Positions 33,979 to 43,007 of a stretch of 54,411 bases of DNA are shown in pieces. The stretch is taken from NCBI GenBank assembly GCA_021776825.1, contig JAJFFG010000102.1:1-54411 (forward strand), written 5' to 3'. A program made the position numbers and the translations under genes. Position 1 is the first letter of the stretch, and every line of letters starts with the position of its first letter. The notes below the pieces were generated by a model. It did no database searches. It worked only from the letters and a program-made list of their open reading frames with translations, and was not told where the DNA came from. Source of the stretch: Planctomycetota bacterium (lineage in GTDB: Bacteria > Planctomycetota > JAJSAM01 > JAJVHW01).

Positions 33979-35766
33979 ATGAGCGGGAGCGGCGCTGCGC
34001 GGGACGATCGGGAACTCACGCTGGACGCGGCGGCGGACGCCGTGCGACAGCGGCATCCCACGGCCAGCGTACGTACCGTCGAGGCGGGCTTCGAGTGGCT
34101 GCCCGGCGGCGAGGGACCGCTGGAGTCTCTCGGGGTCGCCGAGTTCCCCGACCGCTGGCACGTCTTCGCCACGTTCGAGCGTGCGAGGTTCGGGCCGGTC
34201 TGCTTCACGCTCGCCGCGCCGCGAGCGGCGGGAGGCTCCGAGCCGGACTCGTGGATGCCGACGCTCCTGCAGCACTTGGCGGAGGTCGTGGAGGCGCGGG
34301 GGATCGCGCTGCCCACGTCAGTCACGCTCCCGATCACCGTCGGCGCGAAGCACCGAGCCAGTCTCACGATCGTGCGCGACCCGGACTTCGGTCGCCCCGA
34401 CATGCTCCGCGTTCGATTGCCGAGGTCGACGGTGGCGCGCCTCGAAGCCGGCGCAGTGGCGCGAGTCGTGGGCGCGTCCACACAGGCGACGCTCGAGCGG
34501 CACCACCCGGACCTGGAACCGCTCCGGCGCCTGCACGGTGAGGACGACGCGCCGGAGGCGACGCGTAGCGAACGGCAGAGCGCCCTGGCGTTCATCTTGC
34601 TCGCCCTTGGGCTGCCAATTGTCGTCGCCGTGCTTGCGGTGATGTGCGAGTCCGACGACGTGTCCCAGAGCGTCCCGCCGACTGCGAGCAGGCCCTCCTA
34701 TCAGCGGGCCGGTGACTCGACGCTGGAGCGCGTGGGGACCTCGAGCGAGGCGATCGAGCGGGCAGTCAGCCGGGTTCGCGAGAGGCGCCGTGGGGCCCGC
34801 ACGCCATCGACGAAGAAGCTGCTGGCGTGGGGCGGCGTGGCGTTCGTCCACGGGCAGGAGATCACCAGCATGGCGGCGTCGTCGGATGGCCGTCTCGTCG
34901 CCACCGGCGACGCTGAGGGCGTGGTCCGAACCATGGACGCGGGAACCGGCGCGCACGCGGCGGTGTACGACGTCGCCCCGCGCGACGTGACCGGCATGGC
35001 GTTCTCGCCCGAGAACCGCTACCTCCTGACCTGGTCGCGGCGGACGGGGGTGGCGTCGATCGTCGATGTGACGACGAGTGCGATGAGGACGTTCGACCTC
35101 GCTGCGAATCTCGCGGTGCTCTACGACCGCGGCATCGCTGACGGCGTGTGGCTCGACGCCGACACGGCAGCGGTCGTCTCGGTCTCCGGCTCGATCACGA
35201 AACTCGATGCGAGCGGTGAGCAGACCGAGGGCCGCGTCGGCCTGTTCACGGTTGGCTCCGACGTCGCGATCTCGCGCGACGCAGCGTCGCTGCTCTACGA
35301 GGGAACGCTCGGACGCGTGCAGTTCGGAGACGGCGGTCGTGACGACCGTACGGTCGAGCGCGGACCGGTGATGCGCTTCGGAGGGCATCGCGAGTTGGTG
35401 ATCGTCGACGATGCGTCCGGACGGCCGCAGACCCTCGTGTTGCTCGCATCGGGACGCAGCACCGCGGATGGACAGGTGTCGCGCGTGGTCGCGTACCGCG
35501 CGAAGGGTGCGGGGAAACTCTGGACACGCCGGATCCCCGCCGAGCTCATTCACCTGACCGGGTCGCCGGACGGGCTGCACGTGGCAGCGTTGAGCACCCG
35601 CGCGTACCGCGTTCTACGCCTACGTGACGGCGAGACGGTCCACTTCGAGACCATGCCGGACCGGGAGCGCGCGACCGCGATGGCCCTGGATACCCAGAAC
35701 GGCCGCATCTGGATCGGTACACGATCGGGCAAGGTCATGCACTCGTCGTGGGGTGAGGACGAGTAG
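33979..35766 (+). CDS. SUFU-like domain, TM and beta-propeller protein
   Basis: About 595 residues. The N-terminal 200 residues resemble the Suppressor-of-fused domain found in some bacterial toxin-immunity and signalling proteins (FPDRWHVFATFERARFGPVCFTL, then SWMPTLLQHLAEVVEARG). A membrane segment follows (LAFILLALGLPIVVAVLAVM, near residue 215), then a WD40/PQQ-like propeller of about 320 residues (ITSMAASSDGRLVATGDAEG, VTGMAFSPENRYLLTWS). The propeller would lie outside the cytoplasm. The fused architecture is unusual. Start ATG at 33979 lies 100 bases from the divergent membrane-protein operon. SUFU assignment is by eye and moderate. Confidence 0.65.
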   Translation: MSGSGAARDDRELTLDAAADAVRQRHPTASVRTVEAGFEWLPGGEGPLESLGVAEFPDRWHVFATFERARFGPVCFTLAAPRAAGGSEPDSWMPTLLQHLAEVVEARGIALPTSVTLPITVGAKHRASLTIVRDPDFGRPDMLRVRLPRSTVARLEAGAVARVVGASTQATLERHHPDLEPLRRLHGEDDAPEATRSERQSALAFILLALGLPIVVAVLAVMCESDDVSQSVPPTASRPSYQRAGDSTLERVGTSSEAIERAVSRVRERRRGARTPSTKKLLAWGGVAFVHGQEITSMAASSDGRLVATGDAEGVVRTMDAGTGAHAAVYDVAPRDVTGMAFSPENRYLLTWSRRTGVASIVDVTTSAMRTFDLAANLAVLYDRGIADGVWLDADTAAVVSVSGSITKLDASGEQTEGRVGLFTVGSDVAISRDAASLLYEGTLGRVQFGDGGRDDRTVERGPVMRFGGHRELVIVDDASGRPQTLVLLASGRSTADGQVSRVVAYRAKGAGKLWTRRIPAELIHLTGSPDGLHVAALSTRAYRVLRLRDGETVHFETMPDRERATAMALDTQNGRIWIGTRSGKVMHSSWGEDE

Positions 35767-35872
35767 CCGGAATCGGGCGACGCGACTCTACGGAGACTGG
35801 TGAAGATCACCGCCCCCTGTCGCTGCGGCAGGCCGTCCCCAGCGCAGTGCGTCGAACTCGGTGCTCGATGTG

Positions 35873-35894
35873 CATGCGGGCATGCGGGCATGCG
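35873..35894 (+). repeat. CATGCGGG tandem repeat
   Basis: Two full copies of the 8-base unit CATGCGGG plus a six-base partial copy. Confidence 0.7.
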
Positions 35895-35904
35895 CTTCGC
35901 ATCC

Positions 35905-35924
35905 CGTGACGTGGCTACGTCACG
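35905..35924. promoter_or_regulatory. Perfect palindrome, operator candidate
   Basis: CGTGACGT-GGCT-ACGTCACG is an 8-bp perfect inverted repeat with a four-base spacer, about 300 bases upstream of the epimerase gene. It looks like a dimeric regulator site; the regulator is unknown. Confidence 0.4.
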
Positions 35925-36221
35925 CGGCGCCGCCCAACGGCGCAGGGTGGTGTGCGTGGGCGCTGCTGCGCCGCGAGGCCGGCTGGGCGCCGCGTGGATT
36001 GGCCGGGCCGATGGGGTGCCCGCTGCGAGGACCCGGAATCCTCGGGACCGTCTCGGCCTCCGCGACTGAGCGCGTCGGGGCGGCAGGGACCTCCCCGAGG
36101 ACGGCGCGGAGTCGGAACGGGGGCCTATCGCGAGGGGGAACCCGGCGGCAACGGTCAGCGCAGCGACCATCCGTATCCGTCCGCCGCTGACCGGCGGCGC
36201 GGATACACTCCGCGCTTCCTC

Positions 36222-37220
36222 ATGACGATCGACTCTCCTGCGACCGCCGGACGTCCCTCGCTACGCGCAGCGGTGCTCGGAGGAGCGGGATTCCTCGGCT
36301 CGCACCTCACGGCGGCGCTGCTTGACCGCGGCGCGACAGTGCGCGTGTTCGACCGCCCGAACGCCGACCTCAAGGCCCTGACCGGCATCGCGCAGCACAC
36401 CGATCGGTGGAGCTTTGTTCCGGGTGACTTCGTCAACGAGGCGGATCAGCAGAGGGTCGTCAACGGCATCGACGTGGTCTATCACGTGCTTTCGACGACG
36501 ATCCCCGCGACCTCGAACGCCAACCCGGCATACGACGTGGCGTCGAACCTCGTCAGCACCGTGAACCTTCTCGCGGCGTGTGTCGCTTCCGGTGTGCAGC
36601 GGGTCGTGTTCGTCTCGAGCGGTGGCACGGTCTACGGCAAGCCGCAAGAGCTTCCGATCCCGGAGACTCACGGGACGACGCCGTGGTGCTCGTACGGCAT
36701 CGTCAAGGTGGCCATCGAGCACTATCTGCGCCTCTTTCACCACTTGCACGGGCTGCGTTACACGATCGCCCGACTGTCGAATCCGTACGGTCCGCACCAG
36801 CGGCTCGAGGGCGCGCAGGGCGCGGCGTCGGTGCTCCTGGCGCGCGCGCACTCCGGCCGACCAATCGAGATCTGGGGCGACGGTTCCGTGGTTCGCGACT
36901 TCGTGTTCGTCGAGGACGCGGTGGAGGGGATCCTCGCTGCCGCGACGCGCGGTGGCGACGCTGGCGTGTTCAACATCGGCAGCGGAGTTGGCACCAGCCT
37001 GAACGAGTTGGTGGAGGCGATCCTCCGCGTGGCAGATCGAGAGGTCACCGTCGATCATCATCCGGGCCGTCCGTTTGATGTCCCGGTCAACGTCCTCGAC
37101 GTGAGTCACGCGCGCGAGGCGCTCGACTGGCAGCCGACGACGTCGCTCGAGAACGGGCTCCGTCGCACGTGGCAGTGGCTGGACGAACGCGACGTGGCTG
37201 CGGGAGCAGAGGGTCGTTGA
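36222..37220 (+). CDS. NAD-dependent epimerase/dehydratase
   Basis: Short-chain-type nucleotide-sugar enzyme of 332 residues, extended SDR family. The NAD loop GGAGFLGSH starts near residue 20; VFVSSGGTVYG carries the conserved Ser, and SYGIVK holds the catalytic Tyr-x3-Lys. RLSNPYGPHQR and IWGDGSVVRDFVFVEDAVEGI are typical of UDP-glucose 4-epimerase-like proteins. Start ATG at 36222 begins just before the Rossmann fold. It is followed 28 bases later by a glycosyltransferase gene, so the pair probably supplies and uses a sugar for a surface glycan. Confidence 0.9.
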   Translation: MTIDSPATAGRPSLRAAVLGGAGFLGSHLTAALLDRGATVRVFDRPNADLKALTGIAQHTDRWSFVPGDFVNEADQQRVVNGIDVVYHVLSTTIPATSNANPAYDVASNLVSTVNLLAACVASGVQRVVFVSSGGTVYGKPQELPIPETHGTTPWCSYGIVKVAIEHYLRLFHHLHGLRYTIARLSNPYGPHQRLEGAQGAASVLLARAHSGRPIEIWGDGSVVRDFVFVEDAVEGILAAATRGGDAGVFNIGSGVGTSLNELVEAILRVADREVTVDHHPGRPFDVPVNVLDVSHAREALDWQPTTSLENGLRRTWQWLDERDVAAGAEGR

Positions 37221-37248
37221 CGTTCCCGCTCGCGCGAGGTCCCAGGAC

Positions 37249-38172
37249 GTGAACGCCCCGACTCCATCCGGCAGAGAGGCGGCTTCGGTGCCCCGGGTGA
37301 GCGTGATCATCTGCACGCTCGCGCCGCGGCGCGACTATCTGCGGCGCAACTTCGACTGCCTCGTTCTGGCCCGCGGCATCGAACACGAGGAGGTCGTGGT
37401 CGTCGCCGAGGACCAGGAGTATCTCGACGAGGTGTGGGGCGCGTGGCATGAACGCCTGCCGCTGGTCTGCGTACGATCGGAGACTCCTGGTCTCTCGGAC
37501 AAGCGCAACGCGGGCTTCGCTGCGAGCCGCGGCTCGGTGATTGCTTACCTCGATGACGACGCCATGGCAGGGACGAACTACTTCGAGGCGATCCACACGG
37601 TGTTCGACGCCGGAGCGCACTGTGTCGCAGGGGCGGTGGAACCCGTCTTCGAAGGCGAGGTGCCCGCGGCGATGCGGGACTGTGCGTTCCGACTCGGGGG
37701 CTTCAATCGCTGGGAGGGAACGGAAGACGCGACCCGTTGGATGGGCGCGAACTGCCTGTTCTCTCGTGAGGCGCTTCAGGAGGTCGGGGCATTCGACACG
37801 CGCTTCGGCCCGTACAGCTCCCTGCTGCGGTGGGGTGACGACAGCGAGATGTTCCGCCGGATGGACCAGCGCTACGGCATGCAGTTCGCATCCGAGATCA
37901 CCGTCCGTCACCACATTCAGAGCGAGCGACTGAGCGTGCAGTACGCGCTGCGCCGCGGCTACAAGACGGGGCGCACGTTGTGCGTGATCGATCGCCTGCA
38001 TCAGAGCGACTTCTGGCGTCGCGCACGCCACATCCCCCTCATGCTCGCGCTTGCGCTGATCGCTGTGCCGTTCGTGAGGTTTTCGTTCTCGTCACGTCTC
38101 CGCGTCCGGAACCTGACGGGGTACGTCGTGCAGTTGGCCGTGTTCCTGGTCCGCGGCGTTCCCGAGAGGTAG
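37249..38172 (+). CDS. Glycosyltransferase family 2
   Basis: About 307 residues. The GT-A fold starts with RVSVIICTLAPRRDYLRR; the metal-binding acidic motif is AYLDDDAMAG; a late RWGDDSEMFRR carries the likely catalytic acidic residue. A hydrophobic C-terminal segment (IPLMLALALIAVPFVRFSF) suggests membrane association. The start GTG at 37249 has AGGA upstream; an internal GTG near 37290 is possible. Operon partner of the epimerase. Product glycan is unknown. Confidence 0.85.
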   Translation: MNAPTPSGREAASVPRVSVIICTLAPRRDYLRRNFDCLVLARGIEHEEVVVVAEDQEYLDEVWGAWHERLPLVCVRSETPGLSDKRNAGFAASRGSVIAYLDDDAMAGTNYFEAIHTVFDAGAHCVAGAVEPVFEGEVPAAMRDCAFRLGGFNRWEGTEDATRWMGANCLFSREALQEVGAFDTRFGPYSSLLRWGDDSEMFRRMDQRYGMQFASEITVRHHIQSERLSVQYALRRGYKTGRTLCVIDRLHQSDFWRRARHIPLMLALALIAVPFVRFSFSSRLRVRNLTGYVVQLAVFLVRGVPER

Positions 38173-38464
38173 GCGTCACGCGCCGTGCCGGTTCTCCCGC
38201 GGCAGCGCGGGGGACTGCTCCGACCGATCTGCACGAGCAGCGCGACGGCCTTCGATTGGGACCAGCGCGCGGCGGCATCACCTCCCCGGGGGGCAGTCCC
38301 CGAACTCGGCGCTCGAGCTGCGTGCCAGCGTGTGTCACGTGAGCGGGCACCAGAGATCCAAGGTGCGACAAGGTGCCGCCTATCCGGAGCGACCCGGACT
38401 AGACTCGGCGCGCATCGGCAGACGTGGCGGCGTCGGCGGATCACCCGCACCACCGGAGAGACCC

Positions 38465-38845
38465 ATGGCCCGCTCGCGCTCGCATCTTCACCTCGCCCTC
38501 GCTGCGCTCCTCGTCGGCTCGATCGGCACCGTCGCGGTCGCGAAGAAGGGGGACCTGCTCTACGACGTCCGCAACCCGGACTTCCAGACGGATCTGTTCC
38601 TGCTGTCGGCAAAGACCGGGCAGTCGACGAAGCTCAACCCGATCCTGAACCCGGATGGGTCCGAGTCGGTGAATCAGAGCTTCGCGTTCGGCCCGAAGGG
38701 CAAGGTCGTCTTCTACGTCGCCGACCAGGACGTCGACGGCACGCGCGAGCTCTACCGCGCCGATCTGAAGAGCGGCACCGTGACGAAGCTGAATGGAACG
38801 CTGGTCGCCGGCAGCCAGATCAACAACGTCCGCGTCGCGGACTAA
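38465..38845 (+). CDS. Small exported TolB/PD40-like protein
   Basis: 126 residues: a signal peptide (LHLALAALLVGSIGTVAVA) followed by two propeller-like strand units resembling WD40-like PD40 repeats (DLFLLSAKTGQSTKLNPIL; ELYRADLKSGTVTKLNGTL). A complete propeller needs more blades, so this could be a fragment or could oligomerise. ATG 38465 has GGAGAG upstream. It converges on the propeller kinase gene, with a hairpin between. Confidence 0.65.
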   Translation: MARSRSHLHLALAALLVGSIGTVAVAKKGDLLYDVRNPDFQTDLFLLSAKTGQSTKLNPILNPDGSESVNQSFAFGPKGKVVFYVADQDVDGTRELYRADLKSGTVTKLNGTLVAGSQINNVRVAD

Positions 38846-38870
38846 CCGCCTCTCGGAGAAGAGACGCGTC

Positions 38871-38896
38871 GCGGGCCTCGCAGATGCGAGTCCCGC
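38871..38896. terminator. Bidirectional hairpin between convergent genes
   Basis: GCGGG-C-CTCGC / GCGAG-T-CCCGC pairs over 10 bp with one mismatch and a four-base loop AGAT. A second GCCGCC/GGCGGC hairpin at 38983-39000 overlaps the end of the kinase gene. Confidence 0.55.
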
Positions 38897-38989
38897 GTCG
38901 TGCGGGGGACGGGAGCGACATCCGGTGCAGGACCGAGAACACGGGGGTAGTCCGCCGATCTCGGTACGCTCGGTTCCCGATCGCCGCCG

Positions 38990-41900
38990 TCACTGGCGGC
39001 GGACGGCTTCGGCGAGGCAGAGCTGGAGCGCTACCTCGAGTCGGCGAGCGTCGAACTCCGCCCGCAGCGCGGCAGCCACCTGCGCCGCATCGCCGCTCTC
39101 GTCGAAGAGCGCTGCGACGCGCGGCGCGACTTCGGCGACGAGCGCCGCGCGCTCGCGCACGGCCCCGTAGCGCTCGGCCGCCGTGCGCGCGTCCCAGACG
39201 CGGAGCGTCGCGTCGCCTGAGGTCGAGACGAGCGTGTCGGTGCCGGGCGCGAATGTCAGGGACCAGACGTACGAGTCGTGGCCGGCAAGGCGCGTGATCG
39301 GTGAGAGGAACTGCGCGTCCCACACACCGATCATCCCCTCGCGCGAGGCGGTCAGGATGCGCTCGCCGTCGGGCGTGTAGAGCGCGTGGAACACGCCCCC
39401 GCTGTGTCCTTCGAGGCGGCCGAGCTCGTCGCCGGTCGCCACGTCCCAGACGATCGCCATACCGTCGTCGGCAGTGGTGACGACGCGCGTGCCGTCCGGC
39501 GAGAACGACGCGCGCCAGACTCCCTCGGTGTGCGCGTCGAGCGTGTGCAGAAGCGTCCATGACGGGACGTCGTAAAGCCGCAGGCTCTTGCCGCTCGGGA
39601 CGGCGAGGACGCTCCCGTCCGGACTGAACGACGGCACGCGCGCTGCGGGCGCGTCGAAGCGCACGAGCTCGCGTCCGGTCTCCAGGTCGACCACCACGCA
39701 CTCGTCGTTCGCGGAGCCCGCGCACGCGCGTCCGTCCGGGGCGACCGCGAGGAACCAGAAGCGATGGTCCATCTCGCGGACCACCGCGCCCGTCGCAAGA
39801 TCCCAGATCCGGAGTCGGCCCAGATGGAAGCCCTCGTCACGGTCACCACCGCAGGTCGCGACGCGATGCCCAGGCAGCAGGGCCGCCGAGAACACGCACG
39901 TATCCGCGTCCCCGAGCGCGGCAATCGGCGCCCCCGTCGCGCCGTCCCACACGCGGAGCGCACCGGTGCGGCTCTCGAGACCGTCCCAGCCGCCGGAGAC
40001 GAGCGTGCCGCCACCCTCGTCGAACGCCGCCGCGTAGACGTACGACGCGTGCCCATGCAGGACCGAGGCGCCCTCGATCGTGGCCGGCCAGAGGTGAGCC
40101 CCCATGCCGCTACCGGTGGCGATCCAGCGTCCGTCCGGTGAGAACGCGATCGACCGCGGATTGACACGGTGACCGGTGAAAACGCGCAGCTGGCGACCGT
40201 TGGCTGCGTCCCAGAGACGTACGGTGAGATCCTGGCCGCAAGTCGCGATGCGCGTCCCGTCGGACGAGAGCGCCACCGCATCGACGCGCCCGCGGTGACC
40301 GTCCGCGAGTCGGAACCCACTGGGGTTGCCGGCGGCGTCGAACATGCGCAGGGTTCCGTCGGCGCACGCCGCCACGAACTGCGATCCATCCGCGGTCCAC
40401 TGCGCGTCGAGGACCTCTGGGAGCGGGAAGCGCGCCACGGTCTCGAGCGTCTCGGTGTCGACGACGCGGCCCGTCAGGTAGTCCGCTGCGGAGGACTCCC
40501 ACTCGATGGCGAGCAGCCGACTCTCGTCGAGTGTGAGCGCGCGCGCCATGAGCCATGTGCCCCCGTCATCCATGCGCCGCGTCGTGCCGGAGACGAGGTC
40601 GAGTACGAGCAGCTCCCGGCCGCTCGAATGGAACGTGAAGCGTGCGCCGACGGGGCGGCTTGTCCAGCCTGTGTCGCGCAACCTGACCGGCTCGAAGGTG
40701 TGCCGCACCTCGCCGCTCTCGGCGTCCACGATCGAACGGACGCTCTCGTCGTCCGACCGAGAGGCGACGAGTCGGCCGTTGGCCGAGAGCTGGTGGCGGC
40801 CCGCTGAGAGCTTGCAGGTCTCGCGGATCTCCGCGGTCACGGGGTTGACGGTGCGCACGGTTCCGGTGACATCGACGGTGAGGAGCATGCCGTCTGCGCG
40901 CCACGCGACGCTCAGTCCCGGCACCGTCTGGACGCTTTGGTCCAGGGAGGCGCTCAGCTGCCGCCACTCCCAGCCGCGGAAGTCCTCGGGGCAGCGAGCG
41001 AGGTGCGCGCTCGCCGATGCGATGTCATTCGATCGCAGGTCGGCCGCGGCGGCGCCGACGCCGGATCGATACGCCTGGCGCAGCGTCGTCGAGTGGGCAT
41101 CGCGCACGACGAGGTAGAGCCGCGTCGTCACCACCAGCCCGACCATCAGCACCAGGATGCCCGCGGCTACGGCCGCCGCCAGCGCGCGATTGCGCCGAAC
41201 CCACTTGCGCAGTTCGGCCACCGGACCGGTCTCGTACGCGGACACCACGCGCCCGTCGACGAAGGCCTGCAGATCCTCGCGGAGCTCCTGAGCGGACTGG
41301 TACCGGGCGGTTGGGCGCCGCGCCATGGCCTTGGCCACGATGGCGTGCAACTCCGGTGGTAGATGGGATGCCGCGGAGTCGAGTGGCGTCGGCGGCCCGG
41401 CGACGACGGCGTCGACCACGGCGCGCGACGACCGCAGTGCGCGGTCGCCGTACGGCGGGCGGCCCGCCAGCATTTCGTACAGCAACGCGCCGATCCCGTA
41501 GACGTCGGCGCGCGCGTCGAGCGAGAGCACACGGCCGGCCGCCTGCTCGGGGGCCATGTACGCCGGCGTTCCGACGACCGAGCCGAGCACCTCGGACTCC
41601 GAGGAGCCGGGCATCGCGGAGTCCTGACGGTCGGTGTACACGCCGGAGCTGGGCGATTCGTCGGCGTCCGTGGCGGACGTGCCGAGGACCCGCGCGAGGC
41701 CCCAGTCCATCACGTAGACCTCGCCGAAGTGGCCGACCATGATGTTGGCGGGCTTCAGGTCGCGGTGGATGACGCCCTTGTCGTGCGCGTAGGCCAGCGT
41801 CTCGCAGATGCGCAGGAACAGTTGCACGCCGCGGGCGTGCGACCACCCCTCGCGCTCCTCGCGGATCAGGTCGAAGATCTCGGCCAACGTGCGCCCGCGG

Positions 41901-42385
41901 ACGAGCTTCATCGTGAAGTACGGGTTGCCGTCGCCGTCGTCGTCGAGGTCGTGAACTGCCACCACACCCGGGTGGTCGAGCTGCGCCGTGACCTGCGCCT
42001 CCTCGATGAGTCGCTCCGTGTGGCGCGGGTCGTGGGCGCGGTCGCCGCGTACGACCTTCATCGCCAGCTTGCGCCGCAGGCGCGTGTCCTCGACGTGGAG
42101 GATCTCTGCCATGCCGCCGCGCGCGATCTCGTGGGCACCTTGATACCGCTCGTTCGGCGAGGGGACCTCGACCGGGCTGTTGGGAACTGCGTTGGACTCT
42201 GGCGGCGGGTCGGCCGTGCTCTCGCCCGCCACGCTCGAGTAGACCGAGGAGACGACGCCTTCCAGACCGCGGAACACGCGTTGGTAGTACTTCACGGAGC
42301 GCAGCCGACCGCCGTCGGCATCCGCCGCCAGCACGTCGCGCACCTTCTGCTCCAGCCTGTCTTCGCCCATTCCCTGCCGGATCAT
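38990..42385 (-). CDS. Ser/Thr protein kinase with WD40 propeller
   Basis: Membrane receptor-like kinase of about 1131 residues. The kinase domain (about 75-345) has a Gly-rich loop (ARGGMAEI), Lys in KLAMKVV, HRDLKPANIM with catalytic His near 207, DWG (in place of DFG) at 227-229, and GTPAYMAPEQ. One membrane segment (near 395-425) separates it from a large extracytoplasmic part with WD40 repeats (TGHRVNPRSIAFSPDGRWIA; GHSGGVFHALYTPDGERIL; GHDSYVWSLTFAPGTDTLV). This fusion is a hallmark of Planctomycetota. ATG 42385 is chosen; ATG 42370 is the next. The ligand and substrates are unknown. Confidence 0.93.
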   Translation of the reverse strand: MIRQGMGEDRLEQKVRDVLAADADGGRLRSVKYYQRVFRGLEGVVSSVYSSVAGESTADPPPESNAVPNSPVEVPSPNERYQGAHEIARGGMAEILHVEDTRLRRKLAMKVVRGDRAHDPRHTERLIEEAQVTAQLDHPGVVAVHDLDDDGDGNPYFTMKLVRGRTLAEIFDLIREEREGWSHARGVQLFLRICETLAYAHDKGVIHRDLKPANIMVGHFGEVYVMDWGLARVLGTSATDADESPSSGVYTDRQDSAMPGSSESEVLGSVVGTPAYMAPEQAAGRVLSLDARADVYGIGALLYEMLAGRPPYGDRALRSSRAVVDAVVAGPPTPLDSAASHLPPELHAIVAKAMARRPTARYQSAQELREDLQAFVDGRVVSAYETGPVAELRKWVRRNRALAAAVAAGILVLMVGLVVTTRLYLVVRDAHSTTLRQAYRSGVGAAAADLRSNDIASASAHLARCPEDFRGWEWRQLSASLDQSVQTVPGLSVAWRADGMLLTVDVTGTVRTVNPVTAEIRETCKLSAGRHQLSANGRLVASRSDDESVRSIVDAESGEVRHTFEPVRLRDTGWTSRPVGARFTFHSSGRELLVLDLVSGTTRRMDDGGTWLMARALTLDESRLLAIEWESSAADYLTGRVVDTETLETVARFPLPEVLDAQWTADGSQFVAACADGTLRMFDAAGNPSGFRLADGHRGRVDAVALSSDGTRIATCGQDLTVRLWDAANGRQLRVFTGHRVNPRSIAFSPDGRWIATGSGMGAHLWPATIEGASVLHGHASYVYAAAFDEGGGTLVSGGWDGLESRTGALRVWDGATGAPIAALGDADTCVFSAALLPGHRVATCGGDRDEGFHLGRLRIWDLATGAVVREMDHRFWFLAVAPDGRACAGSANDECVVVDLETGRELVRFDAPAARVPSFSPDGSVLAVPSGKSLRLYDVPSWTLLHTLDAHTEGVWRASFSPDGTRVVTTADDGMAIVWDVATGDELGRLEGHSGGVFHALYTPDGERILTASREGMIGVWDAQFLSPITRLAGHDSYVWSLTFAPGTDTLVSTSGDATLRVWDARTAAERYGAVRERAALVAEVAPRVAALFDESGDAAQVAAALRAEFDARRLEVALQLCLAEAVRRQ

Positions 42386-42472
42386 ACGGCGGCTGTTGGC
42401 ACCCCGGACGTCTCGCTCTCTCGAATCCGTTCTCCCGCGGGATTGACGCTGTGACGAGCGGCGACCCAGTGC

Positions 42473-42514
42473 CAGCCCAGTCCCGATCCAGCCCAGCCCC
42501 GACCCAGCCCGGGG
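42473..42514 (+). repeat. 16-base tandem repeat
   Basis: Two copies of CAGCCCAGYCCCGAYC plus a ten-base partial copy, in the divergent region between the propeller kinase and the lipoprotein fragment. Confidence 0.7.
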
Positions 42515-42576
42515 AAGACCGGAGCGGCGCGGGCGGTTGTAGGGTGTGCCGGAGAACCCAGAAGGAGCTGCAACAC

Positions 42577-42941
42577 ATGAGAGTCGTCGCCGTCGCCGTC
42601 TCGCTGCTGCTTCTCGCCGCGTGCGCACGAACGGGAGGTCAGACCTCGATGACACCACCTGAGCCCGCCGCTTCGACGGCCGTCACGACGACCACGGAGC
42701 CGTCGCCTCCCTCGGGGCTCGCAGCTGAGCGCGACGTGCGGACTGCCACCAGAGATACCGACTGCGACGTCGCGGTGCGCTGGAACAGCAGGTCCGCGGG
42801 CTCTACGACACCGAGATCGAGTTCGTCGACTCGACGCTCGCAGCACGCCTGAACGGTGCACTCGCCGGCTACACCGTTGCCGTCGACGACCCCGAGCTGG
42901 ACGACCGAGAGCGCGAGGTGCTGCGCAGCGTCGGCCGGTAG
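42577..42941 (+). pseudogene. Small lipoprotein gene with frameshift
   Basis: Starts as a lipoprotein (MRVVAVAVSLLLLAACARTGG, Cys at the lipobox, AAGGAG upstream) followed by a Thr/Pro/Ser-rich tether. After about 42720-42790 the coding signal moves into another frame (ALEQQVRGLYDTEIEFVDS ... DDREREVLRSVGR, stop at 42939-42941). The original frame ends at 42852. This is a single frameshift: a mutation, a sequencing error or, less likely, programmed. No known domain. Confidence 0.5.
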
Positions 42942-43007
42942 CGTCGGTACGGAGTCACTCCCGGCTCGTGGCGCCGAACTCGTTCGGTATGGCGTACACT
43001 CTGGCGC

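Larger units (their letters stand above)
35767..36221. other. Intergenic with palindrome and short repeats
   Basis: 455 bases without a supported gene. A weak hairpin (CCTGTCG-CTG-CGGCAGG) at 35816-35832 may end the propeller gene. A tandem repeat and a palindrome are listed separately. The rest is very GC-rich and shows no readable signal. Confidence 0.4.

Noticed and set aside
38265..38345. Similarity between 38300-38340 and 35850-35880 (GAACTCGG-GCTCGA)
   Set aside because: Only a short stretch matches; in DNA of this GC content it could be chance.
42850..42852. UGA ending the lipoprotein frame as selenocysteine
   Set aside because: Coding signal has already shifted to another frame before this codon, and there is no redox context.
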